Assembly: GCF_002929275.1 (NCBI RefSeq)
Contig: NZ_PJIK01000001.1
Span: forward strand, 434,001 to 498,000
Direction of reading: 5' to 3'
Source: Arthrobacter sp. ZGTC131
GTDB taxonomy: Bacteria; Actinomycetota; Actinomycetes; Actinomycetales; Micrococcaceae
Length of the DNA stretch: 64,000 nt
The notes below the pieces were generated by a model that saw nothing but the letters and a program-made list of their open reading frames with translations, had not been told where the DNA came from and searched no databases. A program made the translations under genes and the position numbers. Within the stretch, counting starts at the first letter, position 1, and each line of letters begins with the position of its first letter. This document shows, one piece after another, positions 38,058 to 49,884 of this stretch.

Positions 38058-39911
38058 TCAGACTCCCTCGTCCACGGTGAGCTGGGATTCGAACATTCTG
38101 AAGTAGCGGCCCCGCAGTGCCACGAGCTCCTTGTGCGTGCCCTGTTCGACGATCCTGCCGTCCTCCAGCATGTACACGATGTCTGCCTTCTCGATCGTTG
38201 CGAGGCGGTGGCTGATGGCGATGATGGTGCTGCTCCGGTCAGCGAAAAGCCGGCTGAAGATCCGGTGCTCGGCGAGGGCGTCAATGGCGGAGGTGGGCTC
38301 GTCCATCACCATGAAGGACGCGTTCCGGTAGAAGTTCCGGGCCATGGCCAGCCGCTGCCACTGGCCGCCCGACAGTCCGCTGCCCTTGCGCCCGCGCGGG
38401 TCTTCCATCCAGTTGCTCACGTGGTTGTCCAGGCCGTTGGGCAACTTGTTGATGAAGTCCAGCGCCTCGGCGTCCGCGGCCGCCCTGCGGATGCGGCCGT
38501 CGTCCCGGGGCGCGTCCACATCGCCAAGGAAGATGTTTTCCGCAGCGGTGGCGAACTCGTACTTCAGGAATTCCTGGCTCAGCACCGCCAGGTGGCGGTG
38601 CCACGAGGTGACGTCGACGGCGGCGAGGTCCACGCCGTCGAGCATTACCTGCCCCGAATCGGGCCGGTACAGCCCTGCCAGGATCCGGATCAGAGTGGAC
38701 TTGCCTGCCCCGTTCTCCCCTACGATCGCGATGTGCTGGCCCTCCCGGATGGTGAGGGAAATGCCCTTGATGACCTCCAGATCACTGCCTGTGTACGTGA
38801 AACGGATATCGCGCAGCTCAACCGTTTTCGGCGCCCCCAGGACGGGCGGCGAATGGTCGGAGTGGACCGGCAGCGCCATGAACAGCTCGTAGTCCTTGAG
38901 GTTGGCGAGGTCCTCGTCGATGGAGCTCAGGGAGGAGACCAGGCTGTTGGCGGTGGACAGGGCACGGCTGACGATCTGCTGCACATAGAGGAACTGGCCC
39001 ACCGGCTGGGCGCGGGCGATGATCTGGCCCACCACCCAGATCAGCGACACCACTTCCGCACCATATTGCAGGGCGTCCGCCGCGAGTTGCTTGGGAATGT
39101 AGCGCTTCTGGAAGTCGAGCCTGCGCCGTTCGTCGGCCTCGCGCAGCCGCGAGCGCAGCCCCATGAGGTAGCCGACGATCCCGTACAGTCTCATTTCGGC
39201 GATGTGCTGGGGGCGGAGCAGGTTGGTTTCAATCATTCGGCGCTGGCGGCGCGAGTCCACCTGGGTGTTCCAGTGGGCAATCTGTTCGCGGGAGAGTTTG
39301 AACTGCAGGTAGACGCTGGGAACGATCGCCACGAGCACGATCACGGCGATCCACCAGCTCACGAGCAGGAGTGCACCGATGGCCAGGATGACCGAGACGA
39401 GCTGCGTGAAGATCGCGGCGATCCGGTCCAGGACCCTGGCGTAGGAGTCGGAGAACCGCTTGGCGCGGTCGTAGAGGTCGACCGTTTCCTTATCGTCGTA
39501 CCGCCAGAAGTCCAGGGCGAGGAACCGCTCGTACATGAGGTCGCCGACGATGGCGCCCACCTTGAAGCTCATCAGCTGCTGGATGTAGCGGTCCACGCTG
39601 CTGAAGCCGCCCCAGAAAAGACCGAGGGCTGCGGTGATGATGACATACACAATGGCCTGCTGCCCCGCGGCGGTGTCCCCCGTGTAGGCGGCCGCCAGCG
39701 CCGTGGTGGTGAGCGCGGCGAAGTACGTGGTCACGAGCGGCAGCACCGCCGAAATCAGGGATCCGGCCACCTTCATCACAACAGCCCCGGGCGAGGCCCG
39801 GAAACTGACCCTGAGCACCTGCGCCACGGCTCGGGCGTAGGGCCTCAGGGCAAGCCGCCGCTGGGGTTCCTTTTTCGGATTCAGCTCGACCGGGTGCCGT
39901 GGTTGGGACAT
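38058..39911 (-). CDS. ABC transporter, fused permease-ATPase
   Basis: Half-size exporter (617 aa): an N-terminal transmembrane domain of about six helices (residues about 40-340) and a C-terminal ATPase. Motifs are Walker A GENGAGKSTLIRILAG, Q-loop VLSQEF, signature LSGGQWQRLAMAR, Walker B FMVMDEPTSAID and the H-loop AISHRLATI. The layout resembles exporters of lipids, peptides or siderophore-like molecules, and it should work as a homodimer. The ATG lies 6 nt after TAGGCT. It lies 69 nt downstream of guaB in the same direction but has its own promoter-like hexamer. Confidence 0.9.
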   Translation of the reverse strand: MSQPRHPVELNPKKEPQRRLALRPYARAVAQVLRVSFRASPGAVVMKVAGSLISAVLPLVTTYFAALTTTALAAAYTGDTAAGQQAIVYVIITAALGLFWGGFSSVDRYIQQLMSFKVGAIVGDLMYERFLALDFWRYDDKETVDLYDRAKRFSDSYARVLDRIAAIFTQLVSVILAIGALLLVSWWIAVIVLVAIVPSVYLQFKLSREQIAHWNTQVDSRRQRRMIETNLLRPQHIAEMRLYGIVGYLMGLRSRLREADERRRLDFQKRYIPKQLAADALQYGAEVVSLIWVVGQIIARAQPVGQFLYVQQIVSRALSTANSLVSSLSSIDEDLANLKDYELFMALPVHSDHSPPVLGAPKTVELRDIRFTYTGSDLEVIKGISLTIREGQHIAIVGENGAGKSTLIRILAGLYRPDSGQVMLDGVDLAAVDVTSWHRHLAVLSQEFLKYEFATAAENIFLGDVDAPRDDGRIRRAAADAEALDFINKLPNGLDNHVSNWMEDPRGRKGSGLSGGQWQRLAMARNFYRNASFMVMDEPTSAIDALAEHRIFSRLFADRSSTIIAISHRLATIEKADIVYMLEDGRIVEQGTHKELVALRGRYFRMFESQLTVDEGV

Positions 39912-39917
39912 GGATTC

Positions 39918-39923
39918 AGCCTA
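39918..39923 (-). promoter_or_regulatory. -10 hexamer of the ABC exporter gene
   Basis: TAGGCT, six bases (GAATCC), then the ATG at 39911. It lies in the gap after guaB, so the exporter need not depend on guaB transcription. Confidence 0.5.
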
Positions 39924-39980
39924 GTCCCGCACGGGCATCCGCCGGTTGAGCTTCGCCCCAAGCCCAACCGGCGGTGCTGC

Positions 39981-41594
<1,614 letters not shown>

Positions 41595-41683
41595 CTAGAA
41601 CCTCAGCGGCGATCCCCATATTCCGGAACCGCAATGTGAGCAATGGCACGCGGGGCCCGGCAGCCGCCCTGGCCACGGTGCCG

Positions 41684-43777
41684 CTATTTCCAGCCTGTGG
41701 TGGCGAGGAGGCGCTTTTCGAACATCGGGATCATCGACTGCACATAGGTCTTGGTGAGGTGGTTGTCGTCCTTGTAGACGTACACATTGCCCACCACTGC
41801 CGGGCAGATGCCGCCGGCGCAAATGAAGTCGCTCATGTCCATGAGGTGCAGGCCGTCCACCCTGCCCCGGTAAGCGTCCAGCGGCGATGAATCCGCGAGG
41901 GACTCGCCGACCGGCGCGTTGCACTCGGGTGCCTCGGCGCCGTACTTCTGGACGCATTCGGGCATGTTGATGCTGAAGCGCGGGTTGTCCCGGATTCCCA
42001 CCACGTCCATGCCCGCCTCCGTGAACGGCCTGATGCCGTCGAGGTATCCGGGAACCTCGGTCTCGAAGGGTGCTTCCTTGTGGGTCAGGGACGCCACCGT
42101 GAACACGGCATCCGGCTTGTGCTCCATCACGTAGGCAGCGCTGGCCTTGTTGAAGGCGTTGCAGTCGGCGTCGCGCTCAGGCGATTCGGCACCGAACCGG
42201 CAGTTGCCTTTCAGGAGGGCAACCACTTCCCAGCCGTGCTGCTTGGCGATGGGGCCGAGTGCGGCCATGTACTGCTGAGCGTGGGAGTCGCCGAGCACCA
42301 CGATGCGCTTCTTCACGGTGTCCGGCCTGCTGTTCTGCAGGCAGCCGCTGAGCAGCGGGTCGCTGGGAACGTTGCCGTCCGTGCACAGTCCGTCGATGTC
42401 CGCCCACTCGTTCTTCATGGCGGCGGGTGCCGGAATAACGGTGGCCTCGGGCGTCGGCTTGCCGACATTTTCGGGCGCCAGCGCGGCGGCACCCGGTGTC
42501 AGCTCCCGCGGCTGCGCGGCGGCCGCCGCTTCGTCCGCGGTCAGGCGCGTCTGCCAGACGGCAACGGGACCGGCCAGCAGGGCACCGCAGGCAACAATCA
42601 CGACGGCGGTGCGCCAGGCGCGCAGCTGCGGCCAGTGCCATTCACGCAGCGGTTTCTCCACGAAACGGGTGGTCAGCACGGCAAGCACCACCGAGGCGGC
42701 CACGATGGCAAGGCCCTGGACGAGGTTGGGGGAGTCGATTCCGGTGCCGGCCAGCGCCAGCACCAGGACCGGCCAATGCCACAGGTACAGCGCGTAGGAG
42801 TTGTCCCCGAGGGCCACCAGGGGCTTGGAGCTGAGCACGCGGTCCACCCCGAACCGGCTGCCGCTCTGGCCGGCAACAATGATGGCCGCAGCCGCCAGCG
42901 TGGGCCACAGGGCAATGAAGCCGGGAAAGGACCGGTCGACGGTGAGCACCAGGCCGCAGGAGATCATGGCCGCGAGCCCCGCCCAACCGAGCACGACCCG
43001 CAGGGCCTTGCCTGGTTTGAGGTAGGGCAGTGACAGCGCCAGGAGGGACCCGAGGGCGAACTCCCACAGCCGGGTCCGGGTATCAAAGTACGCATACGCC
43101 TGGTTCGTGGCGGTCTGGTCGATCGAGAAGATGAGGGAGGCAATGAAGATGCCGCTGAAGGCGACCATCAGGACCAGCCGGTAACTGACGTTCCGGCGGC
43201 GCTGCAGAAGCCTCCACACGAGGGCGGCGCCGGCGAAGATGAGGGGCCAGAGAATGAAGACCTGGCCCTGGATGGACAAGGACCAGAAGTGCTGCAGCGG
43301 GCTCGCCCCGGCGTGGTCCTGCGCGTAGTAGTCCACGGCAGTCTCCGCCAGCAGCCAGTTCTGCCGGTAAAGCAGGGAAGCCCATGCTTCGTTAAGGACG
43401 TCGGGCCAGCGGCTTTGCGGGATGACCAGCCAGGTGCCCGCAAGAACACCGAGGATCACCACCACCACAGCGGGAATCAGCCGTTTGAAGAGGTGCAGCC
43501 AGTGGCTCACCAGGCGCAGGGGCTTCCCGGCCTCCACTTTCCGTACGAACGACAGGGTCAGCAGGAACGCGGAAATCAGCAGGAAGATGTCCACGCCGCC
43601 GGAGACCCGGCCGAGCCACACGTGGTACGTGACCACCATGAGCACGGCCAAGGCGCGGAGGCCCTGGACTTCGGGTCGGTACCCCGACTGGGCCTTCACC
43701 CGGGCAGCCCGCGGTTCCCGGTGTGACTCGAGGTCAGGTTCCCGGTGCGGCGGGTCAATCGTTCTCGCTGCTGACAC
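41684..43777 (-). CDS. acyltransferase with SGNH domain (OafA-type)
   Basis: Membrane acyltransferase (697 aa) of the OafA/OatA type that O-acetylates envelope glycans. The N-terminal Acyl_transf_3 domain (about residues 25-370) has some ten membrane segments, starts YRPEVQGLRALAVLMVVTYH with the conserved arginine/histidine region, and includes HFWSLSIQGQVFILWPL, where the usual EEQFY reads IQGQVF. The extracytoplasmic SGNH domain has the nucleophile in VVLGDSHAQQY and the Asp-His pair in DDNHLTKTY. The start is uncertain: GTG at 43777 has GAAAGG 5 nt upstream; ATG at 43810 in the same frame is the alternative. Target glycan unknown. Confidence 0.83.
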   Translation of the reverse strand: MSAARTIDPPHREPDLESHREPRAARVKAQSGYRPEVQGLRALAVLMVVTYHVWLGRVSGGVDIFLLISAFLLTLSFVRKVEAGKPLRLVSHWLHLFKRLIPAVVVVILGVLAGTWLVIPQSRWPDVLNEAWASLLYRQNWLLAETAVDYYAQDHAGASPLQHFWSLSIQGQVFILWPLIFAGAALVWRLLQRRRNVSYRLVLMVAFSGIFIASLIFSIDQTATNQAYAYFDTRTRLWEFALGSLLALSLPYLKPGKALRVVLGWAGLAAMISCGLVLTVDRSFPGFIALWPTLAAAAIIVAGQSGSRFGVDRVLSSKPLVALGDNSYALYLWHWPVLVLALAGTGIDSPNLVQGLAIVAASVVLAVLTTRFVEKPLREWHWPQLRAWRTAVVIVACGALLAGPVAVWQTRLTADEAAAAAQPRELTPGAAALAPENVGKPTPEATVIPAPAAMKNEWADIDGLCTDGNVPSDPLLSGCLQNSRPDTVKKRIVVLGDSHAQQYMAALGPIAKQHGWEVVALLKGNCRFGAESPERDADCNAFNKASAAYVMEHKPDAVFTVASLTHKEAPFETEVPGYLDGIRPFTEAGMDVVGIRDNPRFSINMPECVQKYGAEAPECNAPVGESLADSSPLDAYRGRVDGLHLMDMSDFICAGGICPAVVGNVYVYKDDNHLTKTYVQSMIPMFEKRLLATTGWK

Positions 43778-43892
43778 GGCAACCTTTCGAAAAGCGGCGG
43801 CACAAAGCATCCATGTTACCAATTCGTGATCTTTCAGACCAATCGGCAGCGCCGGTGTGACTAGTCTTGCAAGGAGGCGAAGGGAGTGTCCG

Positions 43893-44861
43893 GTGATCGT
43901 ACAGATGCGCGTCTGCGTGCCGGCCGAGCTGTCCAAACTCGCGGCAGATTGTTGTCAGCAGCAGGCCGGGGTGGCGGAGGTCGCCCTGCACTCCGGAGCC
44001 TCGGTGCTGCCCAAAGGTGACGTCATCGTGGTGCAGGTCGCCCGGGAATCGGTGGAGGAGCTGATGGAGAAGCTCCGGGCCCTGGACGTCGACACGATGG
44101 GGTCCGTTGCCGCCTCGATCCCGGAGTTTGTCCTGTCCAGTCGGGCGGATACGGCTGAGGAAGCCGCGCCCGGGGAGGGCTCCGACTCGGTCGTTTGGGA
44201 CGAGGTTTCCCGCCAGACGGGTGAGGAATCCAGGCTCAGCTGGAGCTTTCTGACGTTCCTCGTGCTGGCCACGCTGCTCGCCGCGATCGGCATTGTCACA
44301 GACTCCACCATCGCGATCGTCGGCGCCATGGCGGTGGGGCCGGAATTCGGACCGCTCGCCGCGCTGGCAGTCTCCGTTGTACGGGGGAACTGGCGGCTGG
44401 GACGCCGGGCGGCACTTGCCCTCGGCGTCGGCTTCCCCGCCGCGATGCTCATCACGGCGCTGGTCACCTGGCTATCGCTCCCCGCGGGTCTCTTTCCCCG
44501 CGACGTCCTGGACCGGGCGTCATCGGCCGAGTTCATTTATCACCCTGGTCCGTTCTCCCTGATCGTGGCCGTCCTCGCCGGCGCTGCGGGAATGCTTTCG
44601 GTGATAAGCAGGCGTTCGGCTGCGCTGGTTGGCGTCTTCATTTCCGTCACCACTGTGCCGGCGGCGGGTTTCGTCGCCGTGGCCCTTGTTCTGGGCGAGT
44701 TCGCAAAGGCCGCCGGCTCGGCGCTGCAGCTGCTGGTGAACCTGGGCGGAATCGCGGCGGCCGCCGTCGCCGTCCTGTACTTCTACCGCCTGGTGACGAA
44801 GCGGCTGCCCGACGGCACCGCGTCACGGTTGCGGCGGCAGGCCCTCCGCGCCCGGCGTTAG
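43893..44861 (+). CDS. DUF389 family membrane protein
   Basis: Membrane protein (322 aa) with an N-terminal cytoplasmic ACT-like region (VCVPAELSKLAADCCQQQ) and about six membrane segments. The DUF389 signature is ATLLAAIGIVTDSTIAIVGAMAVGPEFGPLAALA, seen here as TDSTIAIVGAMAVGPEFGPL, followed by paired repeats of hydrophobic helices (MLSVISRRSAALVGVFISVT). Function of the family is not known. GTG at 43893 is preferred with AAGGGAG about 6 nt upstream; the frame is open to 43857. It is convergent with groEL. Confidence 0.87.
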   Translation: MIVQMRVCVPAELSKLAADCCQQQAGVAEVALHSGASVLPKGDVIVVQVARESVEELMEKLRALDVDTMGSVAASIPEFVLSSRADTAEEAAPGEGSDSVVWDEVSRQTGEESRLSWSFLTFLVLATLLAAIGIVTDSTIAIVGAMAVGPEFGPLAALAVSVVRGNWRLGRRAALALGVGFPAAMLITALVTWLSLPAGLFPRDVLDRASSAEFIYHPGPFSLIVAVLAGAAGMLSVISRRSAALVGVFISVTTVPAAGFVAVALVLGEFAKAAGSALQLLVNLGGIAAAAVAVLYFYRLVTKRLPDGTASRLRRQALRARR

Positions 44862-44911
44862 GGCGGCAGCGCCACGGCACACCCGAGCGAATGCGGGCAT
44901 TGGACACGAAA

Positions 44912-44947
44912 AAGGGGCCGGTCCAGCAGCAGCTGGTCCGGCCCCTT
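44912..44947 (-). terminator. terminator of the groES-groEL operon
   Basis: On the minus strand AAGGGGCCGG-A-CCAGC, a four-base loop, GCTGG-A-CCGGCCCCTT then TTTTTC: a long stem with a T-run, 27 nt beyond the groEL stop. Confidence 0.9.
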
Positions 44948-44973
44948 ACAAGGCGCGTTGAGTGCGGTACAGC

Positions 44974-46596
<1,623 letters not shown>

Positions 46597-46608
46597 TCAA
46601 GACAGAAA

Positions 46609-46661
46609 CCCCGCGCCGCTGACCCTGTCAGACATGCATCAGACGGATCGGCGGCGCGGGG
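46609..46661 (-). promoter_or_regulatory. large hairpin in the groES-groEL spacer
   Basis: CCCCGCGCCGC (46609-46619) and GCGGCGCGGGG (46651-46661) are a perfect 11-bp stem around a 31-nt loop. It fills most of the 85-nt spacer between groES and groEL and may attenuate, process or stabilise parts of the mRNA. Confidence 0.55.
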
Positions 46662-46669
46662 GTCCAGAG

Positions 46670-46966
46670 TTACTTAACGACGATCGCCAGAACGTCGCGG
46701 GCGGACAGCACGAGGTACTCGGTGCCGCCGGTCTTGACTTCGGTTCCGCCGTACTTGGAGTAGATAACGACGTCGCCAATGGTTACGTCGATCGGGACGC
46801 GGTTGCCGTTGTCATCGAAGCGGCCGGGTCCTACTGCAACAACTTCGCCTTCCTGGGGCTTCTCCTGCGCGGAGTCCGGGATGACCAGGCCGGAAGCCGT
46901 GGTCTGCTCGGCTTCGAGCGGGCGGACAACAATACGATCCTCAAGAGGCTTAATAGAGACCGACAC
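46670..46966 (-). CDS. groES: co-chaperonin GroES
   Basis: 10-kDa lid of the GroEL chamber (98 aa). [20 protein letters not shown], the mobile loop [20 protein letters not shown] and the C-terminal [13 protein letters not shown] are complete. The start is GTG at 46966 with AAAAGGAGAGG upstream. It is the first gene of the operon; the promoter and two CIRCE elements lie at 47074-47147, with a leader of about 130 nt. Confidence 0.97.
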   Translation of the reverse strand: MSVSIKPLEDRIVVRPLEAEQTTASGLVIPDSAQEKPQEGEVVAVGPGRFDDNGNRVPIDVTIGDVVIYSKYGGTEVKTGGTEYLVLSARDVLAIVVK

Positions 46967-47073
46967 TCGGACCTCTCCTTTTCGTCAGCAAATTCATGGA
47001 CAGTAAAACTGTGCCAAGGCGGCAGACCGTCGTCGCGGTGCCGGCAGCAGCCAGGCTGGCAGTTCTTCATGTG

Positions 47074-47100
47074 TTAGCACCCTCCTAGGGAGAGTGCTAA
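47074..47100 (-). promoter_or_regulatory. CIRCE element 2 of groES
   Basis: TTAGCACCC-N9-GAGTGCTAA, one mismatch to the HrcA operator. It covers the predicted transcription start. Confidence 0.93.
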
Positions 47101-47105
47101 TGACG

Positions 47106-47135
47106 ACTCTATGTAAGTGGTTAGCACTCGGTCAA
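47106..47135 (-). promoter_or_regulatory. groES promoter
   Basis: On the minus strand TTGACC (47130-47135), 18 nt, TAGAGT (47106-47111). The -35 lies inside the upstream CIRCE element, so HrcA would block RNA polymerase directly. Confidence 0.75.
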
Positions 47136-47147
47136 GGTGAGTGCCAG
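47121..47147 (-). promoter_or_regulatory. CIRCE element 1 of groES
   Basis: TTAGCACTC-N9-GAGTGCCAG, with two mismatches in one arm. It overlaps the -35 hexamer. Confidence 0.85.
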
Positions 47148-47220
47148 AATTTCGTCTCCGGTGAACAGCCGGCGGGGTGCCGCCAAGAGCCGTCAGGGGC
47201 CGGCCGGCAGCAGCCGGCGG

Positions 47221-47619
47221 TCAGCGGCCGGCGAGATCGTCGAAGCCCAGGTCCTCGTCGTCTTCCGCGTCCGCCGCTGCGTTTTTCCGCTGAAGGAACA
47301 GCACGACGGCGGAAGCGGCAGCCACCAGCAGCGAGACGATCAGGAACACCACGCCGCCAACATGGGCGCCGGAGTACAGTTCCCGGATCTGGCGGGCTTC
47401 ATCGGTGGCGTCACTGATGTTCTTGCCGCCCACCGAATAGACGGTGGCGTTGAAGGAGTCCAGGAGAAAGATGATCACCAGCAGGACGGTGCAGACGACG
47501 GCGGCAACAGCGCCGGCGATCAGGGCCGGCCGCGCGTACCGGACCACTCGCGCGTCCCGGACCAGATCGGCGGGGCTTCTGGTGGGCTGGTCAGGACTGT
47601 TCGTTGCGCTGGATTCCAT
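47221..47619 (-). CDS. two-segment membrane protein, function unknown
   Basis: Membrane protein (132 aa): a cytoplasmic N-terminal 30 residues (SSATNSPDQPTRSPADLVRD), a first membrane segment (ALIAGAVAAVVCTVLLVIIFLL), an outside loop of about 40 residues with DATDEARQIRELYSGAHVGG, a second segment (VVFLIVSLLVAAASAVVLFL) and an acidic tail. No family was recognised with confidence. It diverges from the methyltransferase gene by 55 nt; each start has its own TANNNT hexamer 7 nt upstream. Confidence 0.7.
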   Translation of the reverse strand: MESSATNSPDQPTRSPADLVRDARVVRYARPALIAGAVAAVVCTVLLVIIFLLDSFNATVYSVGGKNISDATDEARQIRELYSGAHVGGVVFLIVSLLVAAASAVVLFLQRKNAAADAEDDEDLGFDDLAGR

Positions 47620-47626
47620 TCAGACC

Positions 47627-47632
47627 ACCCTA
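47627..47632 (-). promoter_or_regulatory. -10 hexamer of the membrane protein gene at 47221-47619
   Basis: TAGGGT, seven bases (GGTCTGA), then the ATG at 47619. Confidence 0.55.
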
Positions 47633-47661
47633 TCGGCAACAGTGCCGGCGGGCCCCTCCAC

Positions 47662-47667
47662 TAGGCT
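47662..47667 (+). promoter_or_regulatory. -10 hexamer of the methyltransferase gene
   Basis: TAGGCT, seven bases (TGACTCC), then the ATG at 47675. Confidence 0.6.
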
Positions 47668-47674
47668 TGACTCC

Positions 47675-48901
47675 ATGTCTGAAGCACCGCAGGACCAGAT
47701 CGCCCACCTCCTCACCGAGGAAGGGTGGGAGCTCCTGGCGTCGCTGGGACCGTACCGGGAAGACCAGTCCTTCGCGCTCAACTCCAGCCTCCGCAAGGCG
47801 GGGCACTCCCCCGAACTCGTCTCCGCAGTGCTGACGCAGTCCCGGCTGCGCACCAAAGCTGAAGGCAAGTTCGGCGAGTTCGCCCGGCAGATGCTGTTCA
47901 CCCAGGCGGGCCTTGAACAGGCCACGCGGCTCACCGTCGCGGCCCGGCACGCCCAGCGCTTCGCCGAGGCAGGTGTCAGGCACGTGGCCGACCTCGGCTG
48001 CGGCCTCGGCGCGGATTCCATGGCACTGGCGTCCCTCGATATTGCGGTGACGGCCGTGGAGGTGGACGAGACCACCGCCGCCTGCGCCACGATCAACCTC
48101 ATTCCCTTCCCGCACGCCACCGTGGTGCACTCGGACGCCACTTCGGTTCCGCTCGGCGACGAGGACGGCGTCTGGCTGGATCCTGCCCGGCGCACCACGT
48201 CCACCTCCGGAACCACTCGGATCTGGGATCCCGAGGCCTTTTCGCCTCCGTTGTCCTTCGCGGAGTCGCTCGCCGCTTCCGGGCGCGCCGTCGGCGTCAA
48301 GATGGGGCCCGGCATGCCGCACGACTCCGTGCCCCGGGGCTGCGAAGCGCAGTGGGTTTCGGTGGGCGGCGACGTCACCGAGGTGGCGCTGTGGTTCAAC
48401 GCTGTGGCGCGCCCCGGCATCCGGCGGGCAGCGCTGCTCATCGGGCCCCAGGGGGCGGCCGAGCTCACCAGCGCGGAAGAGTTCGACGGCGGACCGGCTG
48501 CACCCGTGGGACCGGTGGAGGGCTATCTGTACGAACCGGACGGCGCCGTGATCCGCGCCGGGCTCGTGGCCGACCTTGCCCTCGAGCTGGGAGGACACCT
48601 GGTGGACGAGCACATCGCCTACATCTGCGCCCCGAACCTCTTGGACACGCCCTTCGCGCGGGCCTACAGGGTCCGGGAGGTCATGCCCTACAACGTGAAG
48701 GCGCTCAAGGCGTGGGTCAAGCAGAACGGCATCGGCGTGCTGGACATCAAGAAGCGGGGCACGTCCGTCACCCCCGAGGAGCTGCGGAAGCAGCTGCTCG
48801 GGTCAAAGCCCGGCGGGAAAAGCGCCGGCAAGAAAACAGCCACCCTGGTCCTCACCCGGATCGGGGAGGAACGGGTGGCCGTCTCGGTAGAGCCGCTGTA
48901 A
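47675..48901 (+). CDS. SAM-dependent methyltransferase with THUMP-like domain
   Basis: Class I methyltransferase (408 aa). The N-terminal helical region is followed by motif I HVADLGCGLGADSMAL and motif II VTAVEVDE; VWLDPARR fits a catalytic-loop position seen in RNA methyltransferases. The C-terminal about 70 residues (FARAYRVREVMPYNVKAL, then GVLDIKKRGTSVTPEELRK) match the THUMP-like domain, so an RNA substrate is probable. The ATG at 47675 is chosen because TAGGCT stands 7 nt upstream; the same frame is open to 47444 but that part is antisense to the neighbouring gene. Confidence 0.85.
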   Translation: MSEAPQDQIAHLLTEEGWELLASLGPYREDQSFALNSSLRKAGHSPELVSAVLTQSRLRTKAEGKFGEFARQMLFTQAGLEQATRLTVAARHAQRFAEAGVRHVADLGCGLGADSMALASLDIAVTAVEVDETTAACATINLIPFPHATVVHSDATSVPLGDEDGVWLDPARRTTSTSGTTRIWDPEAFSPPLSFAESLAASGRAVGVKMGPGMPHDSVPRGCEAQWVSVGGDVTEVALWFNAVARPGIRRAALLIGPQGAAELTSAEEFDGGPAAPVGPVEGYLYEPDGAVIRAGLVADLALELGGHLVDEHIAYICAPNLLDTPFARAYRVREVMPYNVKALKAWVKQNGIGVLDIKKRGTSVTPEELRKQLLGSKPGGKSAGKKTATLVLTRIGEERVAVSVEPL

Positions 48902-48946
48902 GCCGCCGGCGCTGAACCGCGAGCGGCTATTGCCGCGCCTGACTTG

Positions 48947-49774
48947 CTACTGCGCGCGGACGAACGCCTCGGCGTCGCGCACCTGCTGGTCGGTGGGGCG
49001 GATGCCGGTGTACAGCACAAACTGCTCCAGCGCCTGGATAGTGGCCACCTCCGCACCGGTAATGACCGCCTTGCCCGCCGCGCGGGCCGCCTTGATGAGC
49101 GGCGTCTCCGGCGGTAAAGCCACGACGTCGAACACCACATTGGCGGCCTCGATGGCCTCAGCGGGGAAGGACAGTGATTCGGCGTCCGGCCCGCCGGCCA
49201 TGCCAACAGGGGTGACGTTGATGATCATGTCCGCCGTGGCACCCGGCCCGGTGCCAAGGTCCGCGCGCCAGGCAAAGCCGTACAGATCCGCGAGCGCGCG
49301 GCCGGCGGCCTCGTTCCGGGCGATGATGGTGACGTCCTTGAAGCCCGCATCGCGCAGCGCCGCGGCAGTGGCCTTGGCCATTCCGCCGGCCCCCTTGAGC
49401 AGCACCGAGTACCCGGCCGGCACCGCGTTGCGCTCGAGCAGCTGCTCAATCGCCGTGTAGTCCGTGTTGTAGGCAGTCAGCCGGCCGGCGTCGTTGACGA
49501 TGGTGTTGACCGAATCGATCGCTTTGGCCGACGGGTCCATCACGTCCACGAGGGCGATCACGTCTTCCTTGTACGGCATGGAAACGGCGCAGCCCCGGAT
49601 TCCCAGGCCGCGGACCCCGGCGATGGCCTGGGCCAGGTCGGTGGGAGCAAAGGCCTTGTAGATCCAGTTCAGGCCAAGCTGGTCGTACAGGTAGTTGTGG
49701 AAGCGCGTCCCGTTGTTGCTCGGCCGGGCCGAGAGGGAGATGCAAAGGGTCATGTCTTTGTTCAGAATCGGCAC
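48947..49774 (-). CDS. shikimate 5-dehydrogenase-like protein
   Basis: NAD(P)-dependent dehydrogenase (275 aa) of the AroE/YdiB fold, acting on shikimate, quinate or a related compound. The N-terminal substrate domain has SLSARPSNNGTRFHNYLYDQ and the catalytic Lys in SMPYKEDV with Asp in NTDYTAIE; the Rossmann motif is LLKGAGGMAKATAAALRD. The sequence is of the divergent class that starts PILNKDMTLC, not the housekeeping AroE. The start is GTG at 49774, based on that N-terminus; GGAGGA directly abuts it and is too close for a normal ribosome site. Direct GTGAC repeats upstream may be its operator. Confidence 0.82.
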   Translation of the reverse strand: MPILNKDMTLCISLSARPSNNGTRFHNYLYDQLGLNWIYKAFAPTDLAQAIAGVRGLGIRGCAVSMPYKEDVIALVDVMDPSAKAIDSVNTIVNDAGRLTAYNTDYTAIEQLLERNAVPAGYSVLLKGAGGMAKATAAALRDAGFKDVTIIARNEAAGRALADLYGFAWRADLGTGPGATADMIINVTPVGMAGGPDAESLSFPAEAIEAANVVFDVVALPPETPLIKAARAAGKAVITGAEVATIQALEQFVLYTGIRPTDQQVRDAEAFVRAQ

Positions 49775-49840
49775 TCCTCCATTAAACGGTCGCGCTGCGG
49801 TGCGGTCACTCCGGCGGGCCGTGCGGTCGCGGATTCCTTC

Positions 49841-49880
49841 TTTTGTGACGCGGCCTTGGTGACACGTCCTTTTGTGACAC
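49841..49880. promoter_or_regulatory. three spaced GTGAC repeats upstream of the shikimate dehydrogenase-like gene
   Basis: TTTTGTGAC, TTGGTGACAC and TTTTGTGACAC place GTGAC at 49845, 49859 and 49874, that is 14 and 15 bp apart, on one face of the helix if the steps are slightly uneven. They lie in the 110-nt gap before the GTG start. Confidence 0.4.
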
Positions 49881-49884
49881 GACG

